A stretch of DNA of 64,000 bases, from the NCBI RefSeq assembly GCF_001456115.1, contig NZ_CP013264.1, forward strand, positions 2,374,501 to 2,438,500, given 5' to 3'. The first letter of the stretch is position 1, and each line of letters begins with the position of its first letter. The position numbers were made by a program, and so were the translations under genes. The notes below the pieces were generated by a model. The model saw only the letters and a program-made list of their open reading frames with translations, was not told where the DNA came from and did not search any database. This DNA is from Sphingobium baderi (GTDB taxonomy: Bacteria; Pseudomonadota; Alphaproteobacteria; Sphingomonadales; Sphingomonadaceae). Below, piece after piece: positions 18,243-27,360 of this stretch.

Positions 18243-18464
18243 GGGTATTGCCTCATCTGTTGGCCGATCGCTGACGTGCGCCCCATGCGCAGCGCCCCTC
18301 CGGCTGTCGTCTCAAGCATTCTTCCGCACGCGATCGAGTCACCCCTATCCCGTGCGAAGCGGCGCCTATGACGGAAATGCAGGGGAAAGGCAAGGAGGAG
18401 TTGGCTTGCGCCGCCGCACGGCATAGATAGCCGGATCGGAAGAGCAAGGAAGAGGGAGGGGGCT

Positions 18465-19865
18465 ATGGCTGTCGGCATTGCGGCGCTGTCGCTGATATTG
18501 TTGATGCTGGCGGCCTATCGGGGGATGAGCGTCATATTGATGGCGCCCCTGCTGGCGATGCTGGCGGTGTTCCTGACGGACCCGTCCGCCGTGCCCGCTG
18601 TCTTTTCCGGCCTGTTCATGGAGAAGGTCGCCAGTTTCCTTAAGCTGTATTTCCCGGTTTTCCTGCTGGGCGCGCTGTTCGGCAAGCTGATCGAGATTTC
18701 GGGCTTTTCCCGCGCCATCGTTACGGCCGTGATTGGCTTTGTGGGAGCGGAGCGGGCGATTCCCGCCATCATGCTGGTGACGGCCCTGCTGACCTATGGC
18801 GGCGTTTCGGTTTTCGTCGCGGTGTTTGCGGTTTACCCCTTCGCGGCGGAGATGTTCCGGCGCGCCGACATTCCCAAGCGGCTTGTGCCCGCGACCATTG
18901 GTCTCGGCGCGATCACCTTCACCATGGACGCCATGCCGGGCACGCCGCAGATTCAGAACATCATCCCCACCAGTTTCTTCGGCACGACTGCCTGGGCCGC
19001 ACCTGTGCTGGGGTTGATCGGATCGGCCTGCATCATGGGGATGGGGCTGGCCTATCTGGGCTGGCGCCGCCGGTCGGTCATGGCGGCCGGGGAGGGGTAT
19101 GGCGCGCCAGAAACATTGCTCAACGAGCCGGAACCGGTCGCTGACGATGTAAAAACACCCGCGCTTATCGCCCTGCTGCCATTGCTGGTGGTGGGATTTG
19201 GCAATCTGGCGCTAACCATATTGATCCCGCGCATCTGGGCCGGAGATGAAATCAGCGTGCCGCTTGCTGGCCTGGCCGAACCGGTAACGGTCAAAGTGGC
19301 GCAAATGGCGGCGCTTTGGGCGGTGGAAGGCGCGTTGCTGCTGGGCATAGCGACAATCCTGCTCTTCGCCTTTCCTGTCGTGGCGAAGCGTTTTGCCGAA
19401 GGGTCGAAGGCGGCGGTCGGTGGCGCGCTGCTGGCGGGTATGAATACGGCGGTTGAATATGGGTTTGGCGCGGTAATCGCTGCGCTGCCTGGTTTCCTGA
19501 TCGTCAAGGAGGCGCTGAAATCGGTGCCCAATCCGCTGCTCAACGAAGCGATCACGGTCACGTCGCTGGCCGGGATTACCGGATCGGCCTCCGGCGGACT
19601 TTCCATCGCGCTGGCCGCGATGGCGGACCAGTTCATGGCGGCGGGCGATGCAGCGGGCATTCCGCGTGAAGTGCTGCACCGGGTGGCGTCCATGGCGTCG
19701 GGAGGGATGGACAGCCTGCCGCACAATGGTGCGATCATCACCTTGCTGGCGGTGACGGGCCTGACCCACCGGCAGGCTTATAAGGACATATTCGCGCTGA
19801 CGCTCATCAAGACGCTGACCGTGTTCATCGTCATCGCCGTTTATTATCTGACCGGATTGGTGTGA
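18465..19865 (+). CDS. GntP-family H+/organic acid symporter
   Basis: 466 residues with about twelve hydrophobic segments. FGKLIEISGFSRAIVTAVIGFVG, VTALLTYGGVSVFVAVFAVYP and the FTMDAMPGTPQIQNIIPTSFFGT block are characteristic of the GntP (gluconate permease) family. The substrate could be gluconate or another hydroxy acid; no catabolic gene is adjacent. The ATG is preceded by gaagagggaggggg. It is divergent from rpsF across a 222-bp gap in which I see no clear motif. Confidence 0.87.
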   Translation: MAVGIAALSLILLMLAAYRGMSVILMAPLLAMLAVFLTDPSAVPAVFSGLFMEKVASFLKLYFPVFLLGALFGKLIEISGFSRAIVTAVIGFVGAERAIPAIMLVTALLTYGGVSVFVAVFAVYPFAAEMFRRADIPKRLVPATIGLGAITFTMDAMPGTPQIQNIIPTSFFGTTAWAAPVLGLIGSACIMGMGLAYLGWRRRSVMAAGEGYGAPETLLNEPEPVADDVKTPALIALLPLLVVGFGNLALTILIPRIWAGDEISVPLAGLAEPVTVKVAQMAALWAVEGALLLGIATILLFAFPVVAKRFAEGSKAAVGGALLAGMNTAVEYGFGAVIAALPGFLIVKEALKSVPNPLLNEAITVTSLAGITGSASGGLSIALAAMADQFMAAGDAAGIPREVLHRVASMASGGMDSLPHNGAIITLLAVTGLTHRQAYKDIFALTLIKTLTVFIVIAVYYLTGLV

Positions 19866-19872
19866 TACGCAA

Positions 19873-19906
19873 AAGCGCCCCGGGGAGGAGAATCCCCGAG
19901 GCGCTT
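19873..19906 (-). terminator. Stem-loop between convergent GntP and RcnB-like genes
   Basis: A 14-position stem with one mismatch (aagcgccccgggga / tccccgaggcgctt) and a 6-nt loop. On the minus strand it is followed by TTTT, so it best serves the RcnB-like gene but can also act for the GntP gene. Confidence 0.7.
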
Positions 19907-19926
19907 CCCGCCGCTCGGAAGGCTGA

Positions 19927-20301
19927 TTAACGCAGGGCGCCTCCGATCACCGCGCCGATGATGCCGCTGGTGATCGCAACCAGCACCGCATCATTGCCCG
20001 ACCGCACCCAGTGATAACCACGCGGCGGAGTGGAGAGGCGATAGTTGCGGTAGTTGTCGACCACCCGATAGTTGTTCGCATAGCGGCGGTCGAAACGCTG
20101 ACCCTTCGCCCAGTGGCGGTTGTTGTTGCGATAGTCGTTCTTGCGGACGACGGTCTTTTGCCGAACCACGGTGCGGCCGTGTGGACCCTGCTTCACGACG
20201 CGGTGGACTTCGCGATGAGGGGCGGCCTGCGCCTGTGCTGTGACCATCGGGCTGGCGATCATGGTGGTGGCGGCCAGGGCCATCAGGAACTTCTTCATCA
20301 T
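19927..20301 (-). CDS. RcnB-family periplasmic protein
   Basis: 124 residues with a signal peptide (MMKKFLMALAATTMIASPMV, cleavage after AQAQA). The mature part is His/Arg/Asn/Tyr-rich (RQKTVVRKNDYRNNNRHWAKGQRF). It ends with LSTPPRGYHWVRSGNDAVLVA, the PPxGYxWVRxGxDavLvAi signature of RcnB/YohN-like proteins. RcnB modulates nickel/cobalt efflux in E. coli, but most relatives are uncharacterised. A final hydrophobic ITSGIIGAVIGGAL segment is present. GAAGGAG precedes the ATG. Confidence 0.82.
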   Translation of the reverse strand: MMKKFLMALAATTMIASPMVTAQAQAAPHREVHRVVKQGPHGRTVVRQKTVVRKNDYRNNNRHWAKGQRFDRRYANNYRVVDNYRNYRLSTPPRGYHWVRSGNDAVLVAITSGIIGAVIGGALR

Positions 20302-20500
20302 CGTAACTGCTCCTTCTTCGATCTCGGGCGCCGTTCCGTGGCGTCGAAGACAGAATTAGGATGGGCTTGTCGCAAGCATGTGCCGGGCGGAGTGCGATTG
20401 TGTCGGAAATTGTATCAGGAAGCGATCCAGTCTGAATGGATGTTCATAAGTCCGCGAAATCTGCGGGATAGCTTGCGTCTTCGCCGCAAACAGGCGCAAG

Positions 20501-20534
20501 GGAAACGCCCCGGAATGTTCACCGGGGCGTTTCC
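20501..20534 (-). terminator. Perfect 13-bp stem-loop after the efflux operon
   Basis: ggaaacgccccgg / ccggggcgtttcc with an 8-nt loop, 25 bp beyond the stop of the permease gene. No strong T tract follows on the minus strand. The rest of the 20302-20559 gap shows nothing I can assign. Confidence 0.7.
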
Positions 20535-20559
20535 TGCAAATGTCGAAACCATATCGCCC

Positions 20560-21765
20560 CTATTCGTGGCGCAGCGCGTCTATGGGATTGAGCGCGGCGG
20601 CGCGCCGGGCAGGGAAATAGCCGAACACAACGCCGATCGCCGCTGAAAAGAGGAAGGCGATAAGGTTTACCTTCACGTCGAAGATGAAGGGCACCTGCAT
20701 CAGCGGCGCGATGGCGATGGATGCGATCAGGGCGAGGAACAGGCCGATGACGCCACCCAGGCAGGATAGCACGATCGCTTCCACCAGAAACTGCATCAAC
20801 ACTTCCCGCGCGACCGCCCCGATAGCGAGGCGGATGCCGATTTCCCGTGTCCGCTCCGTCACGGACACCAGCATGATGTTCATGATGCCGATGCCGCCGA
20901 CCAGCAGGGAAATAGCCGCCACCGCCGCCACGATCTGCGTCAGGATGGTGGTGGTGCCGGTCAGCGTGTCCGAAATCTGCTTGGTGTCGAAGACGTTGAA
21001 ATTATCCTCCGCCCCTGCCTTGATCTTGCGCCGTTCGCGCATCAGTTCCTCAAGGCTGCTCTGCACGGCGGAGGTGTCATAGGCGTCGTCCACCGCGATC
21101 ATGATCTGGCTGATGTCGCGGTCGCCGGTGAAGCGGCGCTGCACGAACTTGATCGGCATGACGACGACATCGTCCTGATCGCCAAAGCCGCCTTGGCCAC
21201 GCGTGGCGAGCACGCCGATGACCTGGCAAGAAACGCCCTTGATCCGCATCCGCTTGCCGACGGGATCATTGCCCTGGAACAGGTTGGTGCGGACGGTATT
21301 GCCGATGATGCAGACGGGTTTCCCGGCCTCTTCCTCATCCGGCATGAACAGGCGGCCTGCATCGGCCTTCCAGCTTTGCACCTCGAAATAGGCAGCGGTG
21401 GTGCCGTAGACGGTGGTGGACCAGTTGCTGCCTTCATAGATGCCCGTGCCGCTCGACTGCACCAGCGGCGCGACGGCGCGCACGCCGGTGAGCTGGTTTT
21501 CGATGGCGGTCAAATCCTGCGGCTTGAAATCGGGCGGGCGAGGACCGCCACCGCCGCGGCCGAAGCCCTGGCCGGGACGCAGTTGCAGCACATTGGCGCC
21601 CAGCGAACTGATCTGCTCGCGCACGGCCGCCGTGGCGCCATTGCCCAGCGTCACCATGGTCACGACAGCGGCGACGCCGATGATGATGCCGAGCGTCGTC
21701 AGGAAAGATCGCATCTTGTGCCGGTTGATTGCGCGAAGGGCGAGGATGACGGTGGTGCCCAGCAT
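20560..21765 (-). CDS. MacB-type ABC transporter permease
   Basis: 401 residues. The first membrane helix is within FLTTLGIIIGVAAVVTMVTLG. A periplasmic MacB_PCD domain follows, and three C-terminal helices form the FtsX domain (GGIGIMNIMLVSVTERTREIGIRLAIGA is diagnostic). In MacB the ATPase is usually fused; here it is a separate upstream gene whose stop overlaps this start (TGATG). It works with the MacA-like adaptor and NodT-like channel upstream as a tripartite pump. A glycine/proline-rich insert (GQGFGRGGGGPRPPDF) lies early in the periplasmic domain. Confidence 0.92.
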   Translation of the reverse strand: MLGTTVILALRAINRHKMRSFLTTLGIIIGVAAVVTMVTLGNGATAAVREQISSLGANVLQLRPGQGFGRGGGGPRPPDFKPQDLTAIENQLTGVRAVAPLVQSSGTGIYEGSNWSTTVYGTTAAYFEVQSWKADAGRLFMPDEEEAGKPVCIIGNTVRTNLFQGNDPVGKRMRIKGVSCQVIGVLATRGQGGFGDQDDVVVMPIKFVQRRFTGDRDISQIMIAVDDAYDTSAVQSSLEELMRERRKIKAGAEDNFNVFDTKQISDTLTGTTTILTQIVAAVAAISLLVGGIGIMNIMLVSVTERTREIGIRLAIGAVAREVLMQFLVEAIVLSCLGGVIGLFLALIASIAIAPLMQVPFIFDVKVNLIAFLFSAAIGVVFGYFPARRAAALNPIDALRHE

Positions 21766-22478
21766 CAGGCTGCCTCTCCTTCCTGAATCCGCTCGACCAG
21801 CCCGTCCTTGAAGTGGACGATGGTGTGGGCAAAGGCGGCCATGTCCGGCTCATGGGTGACCATGATGACCGTGATGCCGCTGTTGCGGTTGAGGTCGGTC
21901 AGCAGCTCCATGATCTCCACCGACCGTTCGGAATCGAGATTGCCGGTCGGTTCGTCGGCGAGCAGTACAGCGGGCTGGGTCACGATGGCGCGCGCTATGG
22001 CGACGCGTTGCTGCTGCCCTCCTGAAAGCTCAGCGGGCGTGTGGTCCCACCACTCCTTGAGGCCGACCTTGTCCAGCGCGGCCATGCCCGCTTCGTAGCG
22101 CATTTTCTTGTCCTCGCCCCGGTAGAGCAGCGGCAACTCCACATTCTCCAGCGCGTTGGTGCGGGCAAGCAGGTTGAACCCCTGGAACACGAAGCCCAGA
22201 TAGCGGCGGCGCAGCAATGCGCGCTGGTCGCGGTCAAGCGTTTCGACATGTCGCCCCTTGAACAGGAATTCTCCCGCCGTCGGCACATCAAGGCAGCCCA
22301 ATATGTTCATCGTCGTCGATTTGCCGGAGCCGGACGGCCCCATGACGGCGACAAAATCACCTGGCCTTATGTCGAGGTCTATGCCTTTGAGTGCCTGAAA
22401 CGCGGTGGGGCCGCTGCCGAAAACCTTGGTGATGCCGCGCAGCGAAATGATCGGCGCGGCGGTGCGATCCGGAGTCAT
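21765..22478 (-). CDS. MacB-type ABC transporter ATP-binding protein
   Basis: 237 residues from the ATG at 22478, four bases after the adaptor-gene stop; the open frame continues upstream but that overlaps the adaptor. Walker A is MGPSGSGKST, the signature LSGGQQQRVAIARA, and Walker B VLLADEPTGNLD with the LolD/MacB-type GNLD ending. It energises the pump from the cytoplasm and is translationally coupled to the permease gene. Confidence 0.93.
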   Translation of the reverse strand: MTPDRTAAPIISLRGITKVFGSGPTAFQALKGIDLDIRPGDFVAVMGPSGSGKSTTMNILGCLDVPTAGEFLFKGRHVETLDRDQRALLRRRYLGFVFQGFNLLARTNALENVELPLLYRGEDKKMRYEAGMAALDKVGLKEWWDHTPAELSGGQQQRVAIARAIVTQPAVLLADEPTGNLDSERSVEIMELLTDLNRNSGITVIMVTHEPDMAAFAHTIVHFKDGLVERIQEGEAA

Positions 22479-22482
22479 GCCG

Positions 22483-24042
22483 TTAAGTCCCGTTGCCCCG
22501 GCTCGTGCCTCGTTGTTCATTCCGCTGGCCTTGCGGCGTGGCGGGGGAGGGGCTGACCGGAGCCGTTTCCGGCGGCGAATCGCCGGAGTTGCCGAGTTTT
22601 CCAATCGTGGCGGGACTCCCGTCGGCCGCCTTGTTGCGGGGCGCGGCCTTGCGCGCGCCATCGCCCTGATCGGCCCTTTGATCCTCGGCGGGCTGCTGCT
22701 GCCCGGCGGCAAGCTGACCCGTGATGACCCGCATCCCGGCTTTCAGGTCGCCCCCGATGATGGCGGTGCGGGAACCGTCGCTTGCCCCGATCGTGACCTG
22801 CACGGCCTTGGGCTCGCCATTCTCATCCTGGACATAGACGGTCTGGCTGCTGCCTGTGCCGAAGCTCACCTGCCGGGTGTTGCCGCGACGGAAACGGCGC
22901 GGACCGGGCACGATCTGGCTGGTGATGCCGCCGCCCTGGCTGGCGCCGGTGCTGGGCTTGAAGCGCAGCGCGGCATTGGGAACGAGCAGCACGTCATGCA
23001 GTTCCTGCGTCACGACATCAGCGGTCGCCGTCATGCCGGGGCGCAGCGTTTCATCCTGATTGTCGACTGCAAGCACCGCCGTATAGGCGACGACCGTGCC
23101 TGCGATGGTGCTTGTCGTGCTGCTGGACGTGGAGGATGAGGATGAACTGCTGCTGTTCGATCCGACATTCACCCGCGTGACCTTCGCCGGGAAGGTGCGG
23201 CCGGGGAAGGCGTCGACCGAGAAATTCGCGCTCTGGCCTTCCTTCACCTGTCCGACATCGGCCTCGTCGACCGACACCTCGACCTCCATCTTGGTAAGGT
23301 CTTCGGCGATGGTGAACAGGACGGGTGCGTTCAGGGACGCTGCGACCGTCTGGCCCGGTTCGATGTCGCGCGACAGCACCACGCCGGTGACGGGCGAAAC
23401 GATCTGCGCGATCGACAGGTTGGTCTGCGCGGTGGAAAGCTGGGCCTGCGATACGCGGACCTGCGCCTGCGCCGAATTGAGATTGCTGAGCGCGGATTGG
23501 TAATCGGCGCGGGCCGCATCCAGTTCCGTCTTGGCGGGGACGCGTCCGCCCGACAGCTTGAAGACGTTCAGTTGCCGGTCCAGCGTCGCTTTTGCGAGGG
23601 CGAGTTGGGCCTGCGCCTGCGACACGCCCGCCTGCGAGGAAACGACCTGCGCGCGATTCTGGTTGATGGTGTCGACCAGACGGCGCGTATCGAGTTCGGC
23701 CAGTTTCTGGCCCTTTGTCACGCGATCATTCACATCGACATAGACCGCCGTGATCTTGCCAGATTGTTCGGAACCCACATCCACCTGATTGATCGGCTTG
23801 AGGTTGCCGGTGGCGGAAACGGTGACGGTCAGGTCGCCCTTGCGTACCTCGCGGGTCGCATAGTCGGGCTTGTCATCGCCTGAAAAGCAGCGCGCCAGCA
23901 GCAGGATCACGATCAGCAATACCAGGCCGATGCCACCCCGGATCGCCCATTTGCGCCACGGCTTTTCCGGCTTGGCGCCAAGGAAGTCGTTCAGATCCTG
24001 ATCCTGATCCGTCGTCACATCATTGCTCATGATTTTGCTCAT
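22483..24042 (-). CDS. MacA-like periplasmic adaptor (RND/ABC membrane fusion protein)
   Basis: About 519 residues from 24042 (MSKIMSND); 24030 is an equal alternative, and neither has a clear Shine-Dalgarno. A cytoplasmic N-terminus precedes one membrane segment (GGIGLVLLIVILLLARCF). Then come a beta-barrel/lipoyl region (GNLKPINQVDVGSEQSGKI), a long alanine/glutamine-rich helical hairpin, and SPVTGVVLSRDIEPGQTV, typical of membrane fusion proteins. Residues around 310-335 are a serine/threonine tract. The C-terminal 80 residues are hydrophilic and probably disordered, longer than in E. coli MacA. It links the inner-membrane ABC pair to the outer-membrane channel. Confidence 0.9.
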   Translation of the reverse strand: MSKIMSNDVTTDQDQDLNDFLGAKPEKPWRKWAIRGGIGLVLLIVILLLARCFSGDDKPDYATREVRKGDLTVTVSATGNLKPINQVDVGSEQSGKITAVYVDVNDRVTKGQKLAELDTRRLVDTINQNRAQVVSSQAGVSQAQAQLALAKATLDRQLNVFKLSGGRVPAKTELDAARADYQSALSNLNSAQAQVRVSQAQLSTAQTNLSIAQIVSPVTGVVLSRDIEPGQTVAASLNAPVLFTIAEDLTKMEVEVSVDEADVGQVKEGQSANFSVDAFPGRTFPAKVTRVNVGSNSSSSSSSSTSSSTTSTIAGTVVAYTAVLAVDNQDETLRPGMTATADVVTQELHDVLLVPNAALRFKPSTGASQGGGITSQIVPGPRRFRRGNTRQVSFGTGSSQTVYVQDENGEPKAVQVTIGASDGSRTAIIGGDLKAGMRVITGQLAAGQQQPAEDQRADQGDGARKAAPRNKAADGSPATIGKLGNSGDSPPETAPVSPSPATPQGQRNEQRGTSRGNGT

Positions 24043-25507
24043 TGGGGGGACGGTTTTCCATGTTCTGCCAGCCGCCGCCCAGCGCATTATAGAGCTGGGC
24101 GATGGCGAGCACTTCATCGGCTTGCGCGGAAGCAAGACTGTTGCGGGCGTTCAAAAGCGTGGATTCGCTGGTGGAAAGCGTCTGAAAATCGATCAGTCCC
24201 GACTGATATTGGCTGCGGGCCATGATCGCGGCGTTGTTCGATGCTTCGAAGGCGGTGGCAAACTCCGTCTTGCGGGCTTGCGCGCTGCTGAGCGCCGCCA
24301 TGGCGTTTTCCACATCCTCCAGCGCGGTCAGCACGCTTTGCTTATAGAAAGCAAAAGCGCCATCGGCGGCCGCTTTCTGCGACCGGAGTTGTGAGGAAAG
24401 ACGGCCACCATCGAAGATCACCTGCGCGACATTGGCAAAGACGCCGCCCGTCACCAGATCGAACAGGTTTTTGAACGCGTTGGAGGTGGTGCCGATATTA
24501 CCGCTGATCCCCAACGAGGGATAAAGCTGCGCCTGCGCCACGCCGATCCGCGCAGTGGCGGCCGCCAGAGCGCGCTCCGCCGAACGCACGTCAGGCCGCT
24601 GACGCAGCGTGTCGGCGGGAATGCCCGTGGCGATCTGTGTCGTGGCGGCCGGAATGGGGGAAGGGGCTTCAAGCGTGCGCGTCGCTTCGCCGGGTGCTTG
24701 TCCGGTCAGGACCGCGATGCGGTTGAGGCTGCCTTTCAGACTGGCCTCGAGCTGGGGGATGGATGCTCTGGTCTGCGCCAGTTGCGCCTTGGCCTGCTGT
24801 TCGTCGAGGGAGGAGACAAGCCCTGCCTGCAACCGCCAGTTGGCGATGTCGTAATTATCCTGCTGGATGGTCTGCGTTTCCCGCGCCACCTGAAGCTGCG
24901 CCTGCGCCAGCCGCGCCTGCACATAGTTGGTGACCAGTTCGGAAATGATGGTCATTCGCACATTGGCAAGATCATAGCCGGAGGCGGCCAGATCGGCGCG
25001 AGCGGCTTCTGCCGAGCGCGAGAGTTCGCCGAACAGGTCGATCTGCCAGCTTGCATTGGCGCGCAGGGAATAGCTGCTTGACCAGTTGCCCGTTCCGCCG
25101 CCGATGGGATTGCCGCTGCTGTCGAGCCGTCCGCCCGCATCCTGGCTGCTGTAATTGCGCCCGCCGCTGCCTGACGCGTTCACTTGCGGCAGAAAGGACG
25201 CATTGGCCTGCCGCAGCGATTCCCGCGCCTGCCGCAGCCGTGCCTGCGCCTGCACTATGTCGAGATTTCCGGCGATCGCCTGATCGATCAGGTGGCTGAG
25301 CGCGGGATCGTTGAGTTGGGTCCACCAGCTTGCCAGATCGGCCTCGCTGACCGGGGCGGACGTGCCCTGACTATAGGCGGCGGGAAGCCCGAGCCCCGCC
25401 GTTTCAGGCGGGCGATAATCGGGGCCGGCGGCGCAGGCCGCCAGCGTCAGCGTCGTTCCGGTGATCCAGGCTATGCGATATCGCACCTTTTCCTTGCACT
25501 CCGTCAT
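24020..25507 (-). CDS. NodT/OprM-family outer membrane efflux lipoprotein
   Basis: 495 residues from the ATG at 25507. The lipobox LAAC (after TGTTLT) is followed by AGPDYRPPE, the classic beginning of NodT-family RND channel proteins. Paired coiled-coil repeats follow: QAQARLRQARESLRQANASFLPQVNA, and later AALEDVENAMAAL in the second half. It forms the TolC-like trimeric exit duct. First gene of the four-gene efflux operon; its stop overlaps the adaptor start region. Confidence 0.92.
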   Translation of the reverse strand: MTECKEKVRYRIAWITGTTLTLAACAAGPDYRPPETAGLGLPAAYSQGTSAPVSEADLASWWTQLNDPALSHLIDQAIAGNLDIVQAQARLRQARESLRQANASFLPQVNASGSGGRNYSSQDAGGRLDSSGNPIGGGTGNWSSSYSLRANASWQIDLFGELSRSAEAARADLAASGYDLANVRMTIISELVTNYVQARLAQAQLQVARETQTIQQDNYDIANWRLQAGLVSSLDEQQAKAQLAQTRASIPQLEASLKGSLNRIAVLTGQAPGEATRTLEAPSPIPAATTQIATGIPADTLRQRPDVRSAERALAAATARIGVAQAQLYPSLGISGNIGTTSNAFKNLFDLVTGGVFANVAQVIFDGGRLSSQLRSQKAAADGAFAFYKQSVLTALEDVENAMAALSSAQARKTEFATAFEASNNAAIMARSQYQSGLIDFQTLSTSESTLLNARNSLASAQADEVLAIAQLYNALGGGWQNMENRPPNEQNHEQ

Positions 25508-25590
25508 CGTTAAAGGGGCCGCAGACAGCTGCTCAGGGGCGATGTTGCGGCGCTTGGCGAAATAACTGCCTAAATCGCGAGGGCGCCTCA

Positions 25591-25606
25591 ACGACAATGT
25601 TGTCGT
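25591..25606. promoter_or_regulatory. Palindrome between efflux operon and fabD
   Basis: acgacaa-tg-ttgtcgt: perfect 7-bp arms with a 2-bp centre in the 156-bp divergent gap, 84 bp before the efflux operon start. Size and symmetry fit a TetR-type operator for the pump; no regulator gene lies nearby. Confidence 0.5.
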
Positions 25607-25663
25607 AAAGTGTAACGGTCTTGGAAAACAGCGTTTTCCGCCATCGGGTTCAGAAGGTGAAGC

Positions 25664-26599
25664 ATGAGGGCATTTCTATTTCCGGGTCAGGGGAGCCAGT
25701 CGGTTGGCATGGGCAAGGCGCTGGCCGATGCGAGCACGGCGGCGAGGGAATTGTTTCAGGAAGTCGATGACGCGCTGTCGCAAAATTTGTTCCGCATCAT
25801 GGTGGAAGGACCGGAAAGCGACCTGACGCTTACCGAAAATGCCCAGCCCGCGATCATGGCCAATGCGCTGGCGACGCTGCGGGTGATGCAGAGGGAAGGA
25901 GGCTTTTCGCTGGCCGACAAGGGCGATTATGTCGCCGGGCACAGTCTGGGCGAATATAGCGCCCTTTGCGCGGCGGAGGCGTTCGATATCGCGACCGCGG
26001 CGAAGCTGCTCAAGCTGCGCGGCCGGGCGATGCAGGCTGCCGTGCCGGTGGGTGAGGGCGCCATGGCGGCTCTGCTGGGCGCGGACATTGAAAAAGCGCA
26101 GGCTCTGGCCGATGCCGCCGCGCAAGGCGAAGTCTGCACCGTCGCCAATGACAATGATCCCACGCAGGTCGTGATCTCCGGCCACAAGGGCGCGATCGAG
26201 CGGGCCGTGGCGCTGGTCAAGGATCATGGCATCAAGCGCGGTGTTCTCCTGCCTGTATCGGCTCCCTTCCACTGCCCGCTGATGCAGCCCGCCGCCGAAG
26301 TGATGGAAGAGGCGTTGTCGAAGGCGGTGATCCATGCGCCGCTATTGCCGGTTTACGCCAATGTCCTGGCGGCTCCCATTGCCGACCCTGCCGAAATCAG
26401 GGCGCGACTGGTGGAGCAGGTGACGGGCCGCGTGCGCTGGCGCGAATCCGTGGCGGCGATGTGGGACGCGGGCGTCTCCGAATTTGTCGAACTGGGCGGC
26501 AAGGTGCTTGGCCCGATGGTGAAGCGCATTGCGCCCGACGCCACCGTCCGCAGCATCGTGACGATGGACGATATCGAAGCGGCTCTGGCCGAATTCTGA
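25664..26599 (+). CDS. fabD: Malonyl-CoA:ACP transacylase
   Basis: 311 residues. FPGQGSQSVGMGKAL at the N-terminus and the catalytic GHSLGEYSALCAA (Ser in GHSLG) are diagnostic. LPVSAPFHCPLM carries the catalytic His. It loads malonyl units onto acyl carrier protein. fabG follows 17 bp downstream, and acpP/fabF lie 1.4 kb further on the same strand. GAAGGTG precedes the start. Confidence 0.97.
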   Translation: MRAFLFPGQGSQSVGMGKALADASTAARELFQEVDDALSQNLFRIMVEGPESDLTLTENAQPAIMANALATLRVMQREGGFSLADKGDYVAGHSLGEYSALCAAEAFDIATAAKLLKLRGRAMQAAVPVGEGAMAALLGADIEKAQALADAAAQGEVCTVANDNDPTQVVISGHKGAIERAVALVKDHGIKRGVLLPVSAPFHCPLMQPAAEVMEEALSKAVIHAPLLPVYANVLAAPIADPAEIRARLVEQVTGRVRWRESVAAMWDAGVSEFVELGGKVLGPMVKRIAPDATVRSIVTMDDIEAALAEF

Positions 26600-26616
26600 C
26601 GAGACGGGGATAAAAA

Positions 26617-27360
26617 ATGATGTTCGATCTGACAGGCATGACCGCGCTGGTGACGGGCGCTTCGGGAGGCATCGGCTCCGCTATCGCAAAATCGTTGGCA
26701 GCGCAGGGGGCGACGCTCGCTCTTTCGGGCAGCAATGAGGAAAAGCTGAAAGCCTTCGCGGCGGAGCTGGGCGGCGATCATAAGGCGCTCGTCTGCAACC
26801 TGTCCGACGCGGCTTGCGTCGATGCGCTGGTGCCGCAGGCGGTGGAGGCGTTGGGCGGCAGGATCGACATCCTCGTCAACAATGCGGGCATCACCCGTGA
26901 CAATCTGATCCTTCGCATGAAGGACGATGAGTGGTCAGATGTGATCGCGGTGAACCTCGAAGCCGTGTTCCGCCTTGCCCGCGCCGCCGCCAAGCCGATG
27001 ATGAAGGCGCGCTTCGGCCGTATCATCTCCATCACCTCGGTCGTGGGCGTCACCGGCAATCCGGGACAGGCCAATTATGCGGCGTCCAAGGCGGGCATCA
27101 TCGGCATGTCCAAGTCGCTGGGGCAGGAACTGGCGAGCCGCGGCATCACCGTGAACTGCGTCGCTCCGGGTTTTATCCGCTCCGCCATGACCGATGCGCT
27201 GAACGAAGCGCAGAAGGGCGCGATCCTCCAGAAAATCCCGGCGGGCGATCTGGGCGCTGGCGAGGATATCGGCGCTGCGGTCGTCTATCTGGCGAGCCGG
27301 GAAGCAGGCTATGTCACTGGCCAGACGCTGCATGTGAATGGCGGCATGGCGATGATCTGA
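26617..27360 (+). CDS. fabG: 3-oxoacyl-ACP reductase
   Basis: 247 residues, typical FabG. VTGASGGIGSAIAKSLA is the cofactor loop, NNAGITRDNLILRMKDDEW the family-specific stretch, YAASKAGIIGMSKSL the catalytic Tyr-Lys pair, and VNCVAPGFIRSAMT and VTGQTLHVNGGMAM the end. It reduces beta-ketoacyl-ACP with NADPH. A second in-frame ATG is at 26620. The last 47 bp overlap the convergent GT87 gene. Confidence 0.96.
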   Translation: MMFDLTGMTALVTGASGGIGSAIAKSLAAQGATLALSGSNEEKLKAFAAELGGDHKALVCNLSDAACVDALVPQAVEALGGRIDILVNNAGITRDNLILRMKDDEWSDVIAVNLEAVFRLARAAAKPMMKARFGRIISITSVVGVTGNPGQANYAASKAGIIGMSKSLGQELASRGITVNCVAPGFIRSAMTDALNEAQKGAILQKIPAGDLGAGEDIGAAVVYLASREAGYVTGQTLHVNGGMAMI

